Source: an uncultured Collinsella sp. (lineage in GTDB: Bacteria; Actinomycetota; Coriobacteriia; Coriobacteriales; Coriobacteriaceae). Taken from it: DNA of 64,000 bases. The stretch spans positions 5,677 to 69,676 of the forward strand of contig UQLB01000011.1 of assembly GCA_900541725.1 (NCBI GenBank), read 5' to 3'. The position numbers and the translations under genes are program-made. Positions 9,296 to 21,456 of this stretch are shown piece after piece (position 1 is the stretch's first letter; every line of letters begins with the position of its first letter). A model generated the notes under the pieces. The model did not search any database and was not told where the DNA came from. It saw only the letters and a program-made list of their open reading frames with translations.

Positions 9296-11068
9296 ATGTT
9301 TAAGAGGTTTCTTTCGTATTACGAGCCCCAGATGGGGCTTTTTGTTGCTGATACTGTTTGTGCTCTGGTGCTTGCCGCCATTGACCTGGCGTTCCCCATT
9401 ATCCTGCGCAATTTGACCGGTGGGCTCTTTACTCAGGGTCAGGCTGCCATTATGCAGGCGCTCGGCATGATCGCGGCGGGCTTGGTGCTGATGTATGCCG
9501 TCCGCTGCGCCTGCCGCTACTTTGTGAGCTATTGGGGTCACGTGATGGGCGCGCGCATGGAGTCCAAGATGCGCGAGGACCTGTTCGACCAGTATGAGCG
9601 CTTTAGCTTTGCGTACTTCGACCGCAACAGCTCGGGCGACATGATGAGCCGCGTGGTCAACGACCTGTTCGATATCTGCGAGGCGGCGCATCACGTGCCC
9701 GAGTGGATCATCATCTGCGGCATCGAGATTATCGGCTCGTTTGTGATTCTCTTTACCATCGCCCCGGTGCTGGCGCTCGCCATGGCCGTGGTGACGGCGG
9801 CGTTTGCGGTCATCATGTTTTGGCAGAACATGCGCATGCGCGAGGTCTTTAGCGACAACCGCAAAAAGATCGGCGGCATCAATGCTCAGCTGCAGGATTC
9901 GCTGGCGGGCATGCGCGTGGTCAAGAGCTTTGCCAATGAGGAGACCGAACGTTTCAAGTTCCGCGCCTCCAACAATCGCTATCTTTCGTCCAAGGAGAAC
10001 ATGTATCACGCCATGGGCGTCTATACCGCGACGTATGGCCTGCTCTCGGGTGTGCTCTATGTGATCGTGGTGCTGCTGGGCGGCTGGCTGGTCGCCCAGG
10101 GACAGCTGCAGGCGGTCGATATGGCGACCTTTGCACTCTATATTTCGCTGTTCTGCACGCCGCTCGAGACACTCGTCAATTCGGCCGAAACGTATCAGAA
10201 GGCTATCGCCGGCTTTAAGCGTATGGACGAGGTGCTCTCGACCGCGCCGGATATTCAGGACAAGCCGGGAGCCACGGATCTGCAGGTGACTGCCGGCGCC
10301 GTGGAGTATCACGACGTGTGCTTTAACTACGAGGATGTTGAGCTGGGCGAGGGCGATGCCGACGAGCGTCCCGTTATCGACCATATGGATCTGTCTATCA
10401 AGCCCGGCCAGACCATCGCTTTGGTTGGCCCTTCGGGCGGCGGCAAGTCCACGACCTGTTCGCTGCTGCCGCGCTTTTATGACGTGGCTACCGGATCCAT
10501 TAGCATCGACGGCCAGGACGTGCGTGATGTGACGCAGCAGAGCCTGCGCCGTGCCATCGGCCTGGTGCAGCAGGATGTCTATCTGTTTGACGGTACGATT
10601 GGCGAGAACATCGCCTACGGCAAGCCGGGCGCTACGGCGGAAGAGATCGCCGACGCCGCCCGTCGCGCCAACATCGATGCCTTTATCGAGTCGCTTCCAC
10701 AGGGCTATGGCACGGTCGTGGGCGAGCGCGGCAGCCGTCTTTCGGGCGGACAGAAGCAGCGCGTTGCCATCGCGCGCGTGTTCCTCAAGAACCCCAAAAT
10801 CTTGATCTTGGACGAGGCGACGAGTGCTTTGGATAACGAGAGCGAGGAGGCGGTCCAGGAGTCGCTCGAAGAGCTGGCACGCGGCCGTACCACAATCATC
10901 ATCGCCCACCGTCTCTCGACTATTAAGCATGCTGACGAGATTGCGACCGTTGAGCATGGTCGCGTTGTGGAACGTGGCACGCACGAGGAGCTTCTCGCCC
11001 GTGGCGGCACCTATGCCCGTTACTATCGAATGCAGTTCGAAGGTGCGCGTGCGCACGAGCTCGACTGA
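9296..11068 (+). CDS. ABC transporter, fused permease and ATPase (exporter type)
   Basis: A 590-residue half-transporter that should work as a dimer. Residues 1-310 contain six membrane helices of the ABC exporter fold. The nucleotide-binding domain has Walker A GPSGGGKST near 378, signature LSGGQKQR near 482, Walker B ILILDEATSALD near 502-513 and the H-loop IIIAHRLST. ATG 9296 follows CCGAGG. The substrate is unknown; relatives export lipids, peptides or drugs. The next gene, 19 bases downstream, encodes a membrane protein of unknown role and may share the transcript. Confidence 0.92.
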   Translation: MFKRFLSYYEPQMGLFVADTVCALVLAAIDLAFPIILRNLTGGLFTQGQAAIMQALGMIAAGLVLMYAVRCACRYFVSYWGHVMGARMESKMREDLFDQYERFSFAYFDRNSSGDMMSRVVNDLFDICEAAHHVPEWIIICGIEIIGSFVILFTIAPVLALAMAVVTAAFAVIMFWQNMRMREVFSDNRKKIGGINAQLQDSLAGMRVVKSFANEETERFKFRASNNRYLSSKENMYHAMGVYTATYGLLSGVLYVIVVLLGGWLVAQGQLQAVDMATFALYISLFCTPLETLVNSAETYQKAIAGFKRMDEVLSTAPDIQDKPGATDLQVTAGAVEYHDVCFNYEDVELGEGDADERPVIDHMDLSIKPGQTIALVGPSGGGKSTTCSLLPRFYDVATGSISIDGQDVRDVTQQSLRRAIGLVQQDVYLFDGTIGENIAYGKPGATAEEIADAARRANIDAFIESLPQGYGTVVGERGSRLSGGQKQRVAIARVFLKNPKILILDEATSALDNESEEAVQESLEELARGRTTIIIAHRLSTIKHADEIATVEHGRVVERGTHEELLARGGTYARYYRMQFEGARAHELD

Positions 11069-11087
11069 TTGATATGACAGGAAGTTT

Positions 11088-12053
11088 ATGGCTGACAAGA
11101 ACCCTTTGACTCCGGAAGAAGTGACGGAGTTATTCTCCGAAATCGATGCATCCGGTGTCTTGGATCCCACGCTTGCCAAAAAGCGAACCGAGCGCATGCG
11201 TGAGAAGGAGGCTGCGGCCAAGCGCGGTGACAAAGCTGCGCTAGCGCAGCTGCGCAGCGAGGACCGCGCGAGCCAGGCAAAACATATCGACCCGCTGTCC
11301 GAGGACGATCCTTCGGGTTCGCAGGTGAGTCATACCATTACGAAGACCGCGATGGCCGTGGTCATCGGTATTTTGGTGTTGATCGTGGGCATGCAGGTCG
11401 GCTACGGCGTGATGCGTCGTCTGAACACCGCCAACTTGTCCGAGAGCGTTTCGGTCGATACCGTTTCGACGGCGCTGAAGGGCGGCCTTGAGTGGGGCAA
11501 CGGCTTTACGCAGTTCCCGCTCGACTTTACCGTCGATGAAGCCGATGAGCGTACGGGCACGGTCGAGGTGACGGTGTTGGACACATCGTCTGCCAACGAG
11601 CTCGAGCTGCTGTCCAACGGGCAGATTCAGGCCGCGGCGCTTGCGACCAACGCGCTGCTCAACGATAAGATCGACCGCGTGGTGTATAACGTGCACGCCT
11701 ATATCGACGAGGATAGCAACATTCAGCACGATTCCTTCTTTGGCATGTTTCCCGCCCACGGCCACCAGAGCGCCATCCTGACGTTCGTGTGGACCAAGAG
11801 CTCATCCAACGCCACGAATATCGACTGGAAGATGCGCATCGTGAGTATGGATGACACCATCGCCGAGCGCATTCAGAAGCAGGTGAACTCGGTGTCGTCG
11901 TTGATTGAGGACCCGGTGGTGAGCCAGACCAAAATTGACGAGGAAAAGGCCGAACGTGACCTGGAGCATCGTCTGCATGGCCGCGAGATTTTCCGCGGCG
12001 GCAAGCCCGACCGAACGCCGTCCGAACTGCTGGAACAGGACAAGAAAAAGTAA
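11088..12053 (+). CDS. Single-pass membrane protein of unknown function
   Basis: A 321-residue protein I do not recognise. Residues 1-85 are charged and predicted cytoplasmic. One hydrophobic helix lies near residues 88-110 (AMAVVIGILVLIVGMQVGYG). The rest is a mixed alpha/beta outer domain with a VEVTVLDTSS strand, and the end is lysine-rich. ATG 11088 follows AGGAAG. It sits 19 bases after the ABC exporter gene and before a strong terminator, so the two probably form an operon. An accessory role for the exporter is a guess. Confidence 0.8.
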   Translation: MADKNPLTPEEVTELFSEIDASGVLDPTLAKKRTERMREKEAAAKRGDKAALAQLRSEDRASQAKHIDPLSEDDPSGSQVSHTITKTAMAVVIGILVLIVGMQVGYGVMRRLNTANLSESVSVDTVSTALKGGLEWGNGFTQFPLDFTVDEADERTGTVEVTVLDTSSANELELLSNGQIQAAALATNALLNDKIDRVVYNVHAYIDEDSNIQHDSFFGMFPAHGHQSAILTFVWTKSSSNATNIDWKMRIVSMDDTIAERIQKQVNSVSSLIEDPVVSQTKIDEEKAERDLEHRLHGREIFRGGKPDRTPSELLEQDKKK

Positions 12054-12058
12054 GAGGC

Positions 12059-12100
12059 CATCATCCCGCGTGAGCCACAAGCCCCGCGGGATGATTTTTC
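12059..12100 (+). terminator. Terminator before carA
   Basis: ATCATCCCGCG (12060-12070) pairs with CGCGGGATGAT (12085-12095), then TTTTTC. It closes the exporter operon. Confidence 0.9.
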
Positions 12101-12231
12101 TGGGACGGGGATTAAAAAATCATTATGCATAGAAAGTCATAATTATCATTTCGTAAACATTTCGATGAAATTAACGCCATGAGGCATGCTTGCGGTTACA
12201 ATACCGCGAGGCCTAACTACACACCTTTAAG

Positions 12232-12256
12232 CCGGTCCCGTGAGACCGGGAAGGAG
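12232..12256 (+). promoter_or_regulatory. Candidate PyrR-binding hairpin over the carA ribosome site
   Basis: CCGGTC (12232-12237) pairs with GACCGG (12244-12249) around the hexaloop CCGTGA. The loop and closing bases read TCCCGTGAG, which fits the published PyrR binding-loop consensus UCCNGNGAG. The carA Shine-Dalgarno AAGGAG starts two bases after the stem (12251-12256). In mycobacteria PyrR is known to repress translation through such a loop beside the ribosome site. The match is seen in the sequence; the PyrR control is inferred, and no pyrR gene is in the window. Confidence 0.6.
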
Positions 12257-12260
12257 AATT

Positions 12261-13700
12261 ATGGCGAACAACCATACCGCGGGCGCTGCCGCCCGCACCT
12301 TCGCGCCCAGCGAGCTTTGCCAGCGTATGCTGGCCAAAACCAGCAAGGGCACCTGTGGTCCCTGCATCCTGTATCTTGAGGATGGGACCATTTTTTATGG
12401 ACGTGCATGCGGCGCCGAGGGCACCGCGACCGGCGAAGTCTGCTTCAACACCTCGCTCGAGGGCTACTTTGAGGTCATGACCGACCCGAGTTATGCCGGC
12501 CAAATCGTAACCATGACCTATCCGCAGATCGGCAACTACGGTATCGACGAGACCGACGCCCAGTCGGCCTTCCCCGGCGACGCCGTGCGCCCTGCGAGCG
12601 CTCCGGCTATGCGCGGCATGATCGTTCGCGACATGTGCGCCACGCCTTCTAACTGGCGCTCGGCCGTCAGCGTGCCGGAGTACCTGCGCGCTCACGGCAT
12701 CGTCGCTATCGAGGGTGTCGACACCCGCGCTCTGGTACGCCATCTGCGCGACAATGGTTCCAAGATGGGCATTATCTCGACCGAGATCTTCGACGTCGAC
12801 GAGCTTGCCGAGCGTCTGGCCGCAGCGCCCACGCTGGTAGGCGAGAACCTGGTGAAGACCGTAAGTTGCCCCGCGCCTCACGAGTTTGTGGCCGCCGACC
12901 TGCCTGCCACGCATGACTTTGCACTTGCGGTTGCCGCTCCTGCCCGTCACAAAGTGGTCGCCTACGACTGCGGCGTCAAGCGCGGCATTCTGGAGGGCCT
13001 CGTCCGCGCCGGCTGCGACCTTACTGTCGTGCCGTGGGATACGCCTGCCCAGCAGGTGCTCGACATGAATCCCGATGGCGTCTTTTTGTCCAACGGCCCC
13101 GGCGACCCTGACGCCGTGGTGGAGACCTACGAGCAGGTGCAGCAGCTGATCTGCAAGGTGCCGGTCTTTGGTATTTGTCTTGGTCACCAGATGATCAGCC
13201 TGGCCTGCGGTGCCCAGATGGAAAAGCTTAAGTTCGGTCACCGCGGTGGCAACCAGCCGGTCATGAACCTGGTAAGCCGTCGCGTGGAGATTACCGCGCA
13301 AAACCATGGCTTTGGCCTGCTGTTCCCCAGCTTGGGCAAGCTTGTCCCCGAGCTTTCCGGCGGCGAGACCGAGCATGCGGCCGATGGAGATCTGCGGGTC
13401 TGGGTGCGCCGCGGAATCGCGCCGGTCGTGATGAACAAGCGCTTTGGCCGCATTCGCCTAACACATGTGAACCTCAACGACGGCACCGCCGAGGGCATCC
13501 AGCTGCTCGACGCCCCGTGCTTCTCGGTCCAGTACCACCCCGAGGCCTCGCCTGGCCCCACCGATGCCCACTATCTCTTTACCGCCTTTACGCGACTCAT
13601 GGACGGCGAGGAGAACTACCTGGACATCGACACCGCGAAGGACCGCCTTGCCGGCTGGAGCTTTGCTGAGTCCGAGACCGCTGAGACCGAGGAGAACTAA
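12261..13700 (+). CDS. carA: Carbamoyl phosphate synthase small subunit
   Basis: A 479-residue glutaminase subunit that passes ammonia to CarB. The class I amidotransferase triad is visible: C306 in FGICLGH, and H426 with E428 in QYHPEAS. The N-terminal CPSase_sm domain shows GEVCFNTSLEGYFEVMTDPSY. About 30 residues precede the usual family start. ATG 12261 follows AAGGAG. carB begins one base after the carA stop, so translation is probably coupled. Confidence 0.96.
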   Translation: MANNHTAGAAARTFAPSELCQRMLAKTSKGTCGPCILYLEDGTIFYGRACGAEGTATGEVCFNTSLEGYFEVMTDPSYAGQIVTMTYPQIGNYGIDETDAQSAFPGDAVRPASAPAMRGMIVRDMCATPSNWRSAVSVPEYLRAHGIVAIEGVDTRALVRHLRDNGSKMGIISTEIFDVDELAERLAAAPTLVGENLVKTVSCPAPHEFVAADLPATHDFALAVAAPARHKVVAYDCGVKRGILEGLVRAGCDLTVVPWDTPAQQVLDMNPDGVFLSNGPGDPDAVVETYEQVQQLICKVPVFGICLGHQMISLACGAQMEKLKFGHRGGNQPVMNLVSRRVEITAQNHGFGLLFPSLGKLVPELSGGETEHAADGDLRVWVRRGIAPVVMNKRFGRIRLTHVNLNDGTAEGIQLLDAPCFSVQYHPEASPGPTDAHYLFTAFTRLMDGEENYLDIDTAKDRLAGWSFAESETAETEEN

Positions 13701-13701
13701 C

Positions 13702-17016
<3,315 letters not shown>

Positions 17017-17031
17017 GTCGAGCTGCCCGGC

Positions 17032-17116
17032 CGGGGCGGGAGGGGCCGAGATTTCCCCCTTTCGCTCCGGCTGCAAGCAGAGTCGCTCAGGAGGAAACTC
17101 GGCCCCTCTCGCCCCG
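17032..17116. repeat. Long hairpin element, copy 1 (conserved apex)
   Basis: CGGGGCGGGAGGGGCCGAG (from 17032) pairs with CTCGGCCCCTCTCGCCCCG (to 17116), and a further TTTCC/GGAAA stem sits above it. The apex (17062-17089, CGCTCCGGCTGCAAGCAGAG onward) matches the reverse complement of the apex of the hairpin at 22494-22581, although the stems differ. It lies 15 bases after carB and may end that transcript, but no T-run follows. Confidence 0.8.
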
Positions 17117-17202
17117 ACGCACTGTGTCTAGACGGACTGCACCTCCTGTTTTTAGAGATAAATACCATTTAGCGGTGATATTCAACCGTTCAAGATATTA
17201 TG

Positions 17203-17240
17203 TAATGGCATATTACGTCATATGACGTAATATGCCATTA
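17203..17240. promoter_or_regulatory. 38-nt perfect palindrome before the PTS operon
   Basis: The block runs from TAATGGCATATTACGTCAT to its exact mirror ATGACGTAATATGCCATTA with no mismatch and no spacer. It ends 45 bases before the IIB start. It is AT-rich, has no T-run, and fits an operator or cruciform better than a terminator. The GntR-type regulator at 19394-20149 is the obvious candidate binder. Confidence 0.75.
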
Positions 17241-17285
17241 GCAGTCAAGGATGATTGTCTGTGTTCAAGTCGAGAAAGGGGCAAA

Positions 17286-17762
17286 ATGATTAAACTGTGT
17301 CGCGTCGATAGCCGGTTAGTGCATGGGCAGACCGTGTTCTCTTGGTATCCAACGCTTGAAGCAAACGCTATTCTTGTGGTTTCAGATGAGTACGCCGCAA
17401 GCAAAGAGCGAATTCAAGCGCTGCGAATTGCAAAACCCGCTGATGCCAAATTGGTTGTCAAAAGTGTAGAAGATTCCATCGTGGCCCTTAACGGAAGCGC
17501 GGTGGATAAATACGAGCTAATTGTTGTTGCGGGAAATGTACATGACGCCTGTGAAGTTGCGCGTGCGTGTCCAAAAATAACGTCTGTGAATTTAGGCGGC
17601 GCTCGACCGTTGGGGGATAGCGTAAAGGAGCTTGGCCCTGCTGTGCGCCTTTCCCAATCCGATATTAATGAAATTAAGAAAGCCATGGCTGATGGAATCG
17701 AGTTCGAGGTAAGGCAGGTTGCTAGCGAGAAAAAACGCATCGTAACAAGTTTTGATTTGTAG
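17286..17762 (+). CDS. PTS mannose/fructose/sorbose family IIB subunit
   Basis: A 158-residue cytoplasmic phosphocarrier. The family start IKLCRVDSRLVHGQ places the phospho-accepting histidine at H13. VNLGGARP and the C-terminal hydrophobic register are typical of ManX/AgaV-like IIB. ATG 17286 follows AAAGGGG; upstream in-frame codons from 17232 overlap the palindrome and are not coding. It starts the PTS operon IIB-IIC-IID. Base composition here is lower in GC than in the flanking housekeeping genes. Confidence 0.92.
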   Translation: MIKLCRVDSRLVHGQTVFSWYPTLEANAILVVSDEYAASKERIQALRIAKPADAKLVVKSVEDSIVALNGSAVDKYELIVVAGNVHDACEVARACPKITSVNLGGARPLGDSVKELGPAVRLSQSDINEIKKAMADGIEFEVRQVASEKKRIVTSFDL

Positions 17763-17776
17763 GAAGAGGGAGAAAT

Positions 17777-18553
17777 ATGCTGCTTCAGGCTTTTCTGGTT
17801 GGTCTTGCCGCTGCGATAGGTCAATCGGATTATTTACTCGGTACTGCGATGGTCGAGCGGCCGATTGTCCTCGGAGCGATCGTCGGTATTTTTTTGGGTG
17901 ATATTCCGACTGGCGTTATTGTTGGTTTCCAGCTCGAACTCGCGTTCATGGGGGTCTGGCAGGTTGGTGCTGCCGTGCCGCCCAACGTAATTGTTGGTTC
18001 AGTTTTGGGAACAGCCTTTGCGATTACTATGGGTGCGGGTCCCGAGACCGCTCTGACTATTGCTATGCCCACTGCGGTGCTTGCCGGCATGTTTGACAGC
18101 CTTATGTATAGCGTTGTTACGCCTCCTATGGCTGTCTGGGCTGATCGTGGTGCCGAAAAAGACGACCCCAAAACGATTGCAGCCGCTATGTGGACCAATG
18201 GAATTCTCTACATCATTGCGCTTGGCTTGATTTGCGGCGTGGCTTTTTACGTTGGAAATGATGCTGTTCAGGCACTGATTGACGCCATTCCTGATTGGCT
18301 TACGAATGGGCTTACGATCGCAACGGGTATTCTGCCCGCGCTTGGATTTGCGCAGCTTATGTCAATCCTGTCCACCAAGGAGCTGAGCTTCCTATTCTTT
18401 GGAGGCTTCTTGCTGAGTGCCTATCTAAACATTCCGACGATCGGTATCGTGGCGTTTTCGCTGATCCTGATTGGGATTCTCAATATGGCTCACATTTTTA
18501 TGCCTGCCAGTGCGGCGGTCGCTAAGGAGGTTGACGATGACAACGAATTCTAA
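17777..18553 (+). CDS. PTS mannose/fructose/sorbose family IIC subunit
   Basis: A 258-residue multi-helix membrane protein that forms the sugar channel with IID. The start MLLQAFLVGLAAAIGQSDYL and the motif GVWQVGAAVPPNVIVGSVLGTA are typical of the EII-Sor/AgaC group. ATG 17777 follows GGAAGAGGGAG. Its last 17 bases overlap the IID gene. The substrate cannot be read from the sequence. Confidence 0.93.
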   Translation: MLLQAFLVGLAAAIGQSDYLLGTAMVERPIVLGAIVGIFLGDIPTGVIVGFQLELAFMGVWQVGAAVPPNVIVGSVLGTAFAITMGAGPETALTIAMPTAVLAGMFDSLMYSVVTPPMAVWADRGAEKDDPKTIAAAMWTNGILYIIALGLICGVAFYVGNDAVQALIDAIPDWLTNGLTIATGILPALGFAQLMSILSTKELSFLFFGGFLLSAYLNIPTIGIVAFSLILIGILNMAHIFMPASAAVAKEVDDDNEF

Positions 18554-19397
18554 TGATGTTCTTGAGCTCTCGCCGGAGTCAAATAAATCGACCGATAAGA
18601 GAATAACCAAGAAAGACTTAAAGGCGTTATTTTGGCGCAGCTTTCCACTCAACATCATGTGGAGCTTTGACCGACAAATGAACGTTGGTTTCTGCTACGA
18701 CATGATTCCGGTAATCAAGCGGTTATACGATAAGCCTGAAGACCGGATCGAGGCATATAAGCGTCATCTTGAGTTCTACAATATTCAAGTTACGTTTAAT
18801 CCTCTGGTCGCCGGCATTGTGGCCTCCATGGAGGAGGAAAACGCCAACAATCAGGACTTTGACACCGCCTCAATTAACGCCATGAAAGCATCGCTTATGG
18901 CTCCGCTTTCCGGTATCGGAGATTCACTGATTGCCAGTACGCTTCGCATGATTGCGACGGGCGTTGTGACAGGACTTTGCCTTTCGGGCAGTCTGCTCGG
19001 CCCAATCCTGTTCCTGCTTCTTTATAATGTCCCAACGATCCTGATCCGCTGGTTTGGGCTTCAGTATGGTTATTCGCTTGGCAGTGGCATGATTTCGAAG
19101 CTGAACGATTCTGATGTAATGCACAAAGTTACGTCCGGCCTGGCGATTGTGGGACTAATGGTAGTTGGTGGAATGGTGGCGACCACCGTTGCAGTTACCA
19201 CTCCGCTCGCTCTTAACTTCGGCGACACCGCGTTTAAGTTGCAGGAAACGCTCGATGGGATATTCCCGGCTCTTTTGCCGCTCTGCGCGTTCGGGATCAT
19301 GTGTCTTTGCAATAAGAAACAGGTCAAAATTATTTGGCAGATTGTGGGCATTCTCGCTGCGGGTATTGTGCTCGGCGTCCTGGGGATTTTGGGCTAG
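18537..19397 (+). CDS. PTS mannose/fructose/sorbose family IID subunit
   Basis: A 286-residue IID component. KKDLKALFWRSFPLN opens the family domain, then MNVGFCYDMIPVI, GIGDSLIASTLR and a string of hydrophobic helices. ATG 18537 follows AAGGAGG inside the end of the IIC gene, and the 17-nt overlap implies coupled translation. The stop codon shares the sequence CTAG with the stop of the convergent GntR gene. No mannose-type IIA gene is next to it, so IIA must come from elsewhere. Confidence 0.93.
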   Translation: MTTNSNDVLELSPESNKSTDKRITKKDLKALFWRSFPLNIMWSFDRQMNVGFCYDMIPVIKRLYDKPEDRIEAYKRHLEFYNIQVTFNPLVAGIVASMEEENANNQDFDTASINAMKASLMAPLSGIGDSLIASTLRMIATGVVTGLCLSGSLLGPILFLLLYNVPTILIRWFGLQYGYSLGSGMISKLNDSDVMHKVTSGLAIVGLMVVGGMVATTVAVTTPLALNFGDTAFKLQETLDGIFPALLPLCAFGIMCLCNKKQVKIIWQIVGILAAGIVLGVLGILG

Positions 19398-20149
19398 AGA
19401 AGGCGTCCATCTTTTGAGATGCTGAACTCGAAGGACGATGCGTCTGCTCGCCAAACGGTTTTCGAATAGTGGAGCGGCATTTCATTGCAGGCATATGTGA
19501 CGTGCTCGACAACGCTCACGGGGGCTCCAACGATATAACCGAGAAGGTTTGCTTCTTGGAGCCCCGCTATTCCTGCGGTGATTTTGAGTTTCTCAATACC
19601 GGTTGCGATGCTGTAATGGTTGGCGATCAGGTCGAAAAGACTGGCATTGTCTGTGAGAAGCTCCAGTAGTCCGGGTAGAGTGCCCTGCGTTGCATAAATG
19701 GTGTCGATGGCGCAGGGGGCATTTTCGATATAAACCAAGCGCGCAACTCGTTGCACTACGGTTCCGTTGTCAATTTTGAGCTCCCGTGCAATGTGGGCAT
19801 CAGCCTTGATCAAGCCTGTTTCCAAGATGGACTTGGTTGTTTTATCGCCGTATTGGGGGTCGGAGCTCAAATTGAAAATGGTGCTTGTTCCTCGTTTCAG
19901 GGTGAGCTTCGATGGGTTTACGAATGTCCCCTTGCCTCGCAGGCGGTAGAGCAAGTTTTGGTCAATGAGATTCTGTACGGCGCGTCTTACGGTGATCCTG
20001 CTTACTTTGTATTGCTTGCAAAGCTCGGTTTCGGTGGGAATCTGACTGCCGCCGGGGAGTTCGCCAGAAACTATTTTCTTGAGGATATCGTTTTCAACGG
20101 TCTGATAGAGAAGCTCTGGCTGAGTGAGCTCGTCTTTTGCTGCAGGCAT
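19394..20149 (-). CDS. GntR/HutC-family transcriptional regulator (UTRA domain)
   Basis: A 251-residue regulator. Residues 15-80 form the winged helix (SGELPGGSQIPTETELC, YKVSRITVRRAVQNL, LRGKGTFV). Residues 90-240 match the UTRA ligand-binding fold, which in this family senses sugar phosphates or related compounds. The start MPAAKDEL at 20149 is chosen because AAGGGG lies six bases upstream; the frame is open to 20197. It is convergent with the PTS operon, divergent from the esterase gene, and a likely repressor of both. Confidence 0.92.
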   Translation of the reverse strand: MPAAKDELTQPELLYQTVENDILKKIVSGELPGGSQIPTETELCKQYKVSRITVRRAVQNLIDQNLLYRLRGKGTFVNPSKLTLKRGTSTIFNLSSDPQYGDKTTKSILETGLIKADAHIARELKIDNGTVVQRVARLVYIENAPCAIDTIYATQGTLPGLLELLTDNASLFDLIANHYSIATGIEKLKITAGIAGLQEANLLGYIVGAPVSVVEHVTYACNEMPLHYSKTVWRADASSFEFSISKDGRLL

Positions 20150-20273
20150 GGTGGACCCCTTGGTCTTCAGTTTCTTTAGTACATAGATATACGACAACTG
20201 AGGACATCATAAGCCGTTATCTCAAAAGTTATGGAAATATCGATTTGGCGTTATCGCCGAGAGGGGATTTAAG

Positions 20274-21341
20274 ATGGGCAGACAATACGACGAGGCGTTG
20301 ATTGGCGCCATCTCCGGTCGCTCGTTTATAACCGAGAAGAGGGGACTCGAGGTTCAAATTCGTCCGGTTCCTGATGATGAAAGAGAGCATGTGCTTGACC
20401 CGCGAATTCTCGAGGTATCCCGCAAGAAGATGCGGAATGTTAGCATGTCTCCGAGCTGGACGAGCCTTATTGGAATGCGTCATCGCCCGGATAAGCCGAC
20501 ATACCGCCTACTCGATGGTGAGGTTCAGCGCGATGAGGTCCTCATGGAGGCAGCCGATCGCTATATAGATTTATTCGTCTGGACGCCACCAAATCATAAG
20601 GAGGCAAGTCCAGCGCTAGTTTACCTGCATGGCGGCGCGTTTATGGCGGGGAATGTTCTGCAATTTGAACATCAGCTCGAGTTCATCGCCGAAAAGTCTG
20701 GTGCAGTGGTGGTTTATCCGGAATACCGCTTGGCGCCGGAGACGGCATTTCCCGGGCAGATCGAGGATTGCGTTCTTGCTCTTGATTATGTGCGCGAGCA
20801 TGCCGGGGATCTCGGAATCGATCCTCATAAAATAATGGTCGCCGGCGACTCTGCGGGAGGAAGCCTTACTAATGCGTGTGTTCAGCTCAGGGGTGCTGGA
20901 GCTGTAGCCCATGCCTTCGAAATCTATCCTGAAGTCGACCTTGCGGGCGAACAGGGCGAGGGATATGAGGATTTTCCTGCGATAGCCGATCAAGAGGACG
21001 TTGCGCGTTTTCGCATCGACCATCTTCGCGATTCGGACGGCCCGATGGTCGAACTTTGTGCACACGGAAAAATGTCTCCTCATGACCCGTTGATTTCTGC
21101 GCTAATGCTTGAGGACTGCACTGATTTCCCCCCGGTGACTATCGTGACATCCGAATACGATCCGCTTCGTATCCCCGATGAAAAATGGGCTACAAAATTA
21201 CGGTCTTCAGGAATCGATGTCGAGGTCATCGAATATGCCGGATGTGACCATGGTTTCTTCGATCATTTTGGCGTGTACCCGCAATCGGAAGACGTGTGTT
21301 TGTTGATGGCTGAGAAGCTTAAAGAAATGGCTGTACAATAA
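20274..21341 (+). CDS. Alpha/beta hydrolase, HSL-type esterase
   Basis: A 355-residue hydrolase. The oxyanion-hole motif HGGAF starts at H119. The nucleophile elbow is GDSAGG with S193. The catalytic His is H326 in CDHGFFDHF, and the acid is probably the Asp in EYDPLR near 294. This is the hormone-sensitive-lipase group (alpha/beta hydrolase fold-3), which cleaves short acyl esters. About 80 N-terminal residues form a cap. ATG 20274 follows GAGGGGA. Placement beside the PTS and GntR genes suggests de-esterification of an acylated sugar, an inference. Confidence 0.88.
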   Translation: MGRQYDEALIGAISGRSFITEKRGLEVQIRPVPDDEREHVLDPRILEVSRKKMRNVSMSPSWTSLIGMRHRPDKPTYRLLDGEVQRDEVLMEAADRYIDLFVWTPPNHKEASPALVYLHGGAFMAGNVLQFEHQLEFIAEKSGAVVVYPEYRLAPETAFPGQIEDCVLALDYVREHAGDLGIDPHKIMVAGDSAGGSLTNACVQLRGAGAVAHAFEIYPEVDLAGEQGEGYEDFPAIADQEDVARFRIDHLRDSDGPMVELCAHGKMSPHDPLISALMLEDCTDFPPVTIVTSEYDPLRIPDEKWATKLRSSGIDVEVIEYAGCDHGFFDHFGVYPQSEDVCLLMAEKLKEMAVQ

Positions 21342-21418
21342 CGTCTCTCGGCGATAAGGGACTGAAGTCGCCTGTGTTTCTGCATTCGTGGTTCTCAGTC
21401 TGATTAAAAATGAGGCTT

Positions 21419-21456
21419 GCTCCTTGCCCGAGTGGGTGGGGAGCAGTTTGTTTTTT
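21419..21456 (+). terminator. Terminator after the esterase gene
   Basis: GCTCC/GGAGC outer and GCCCGAGTGGGT inner stem, followed by TTTGTTTTTT. Confidence 0.8.

Noticed and set aside
17777..19397. Secondary carrier or ABC permease instead of PTS IIC/IID
   Set aside because: The adjacent IIB with its VDSRLVHGQ motif and the IIC/IID signatures fix the PTS assignment.
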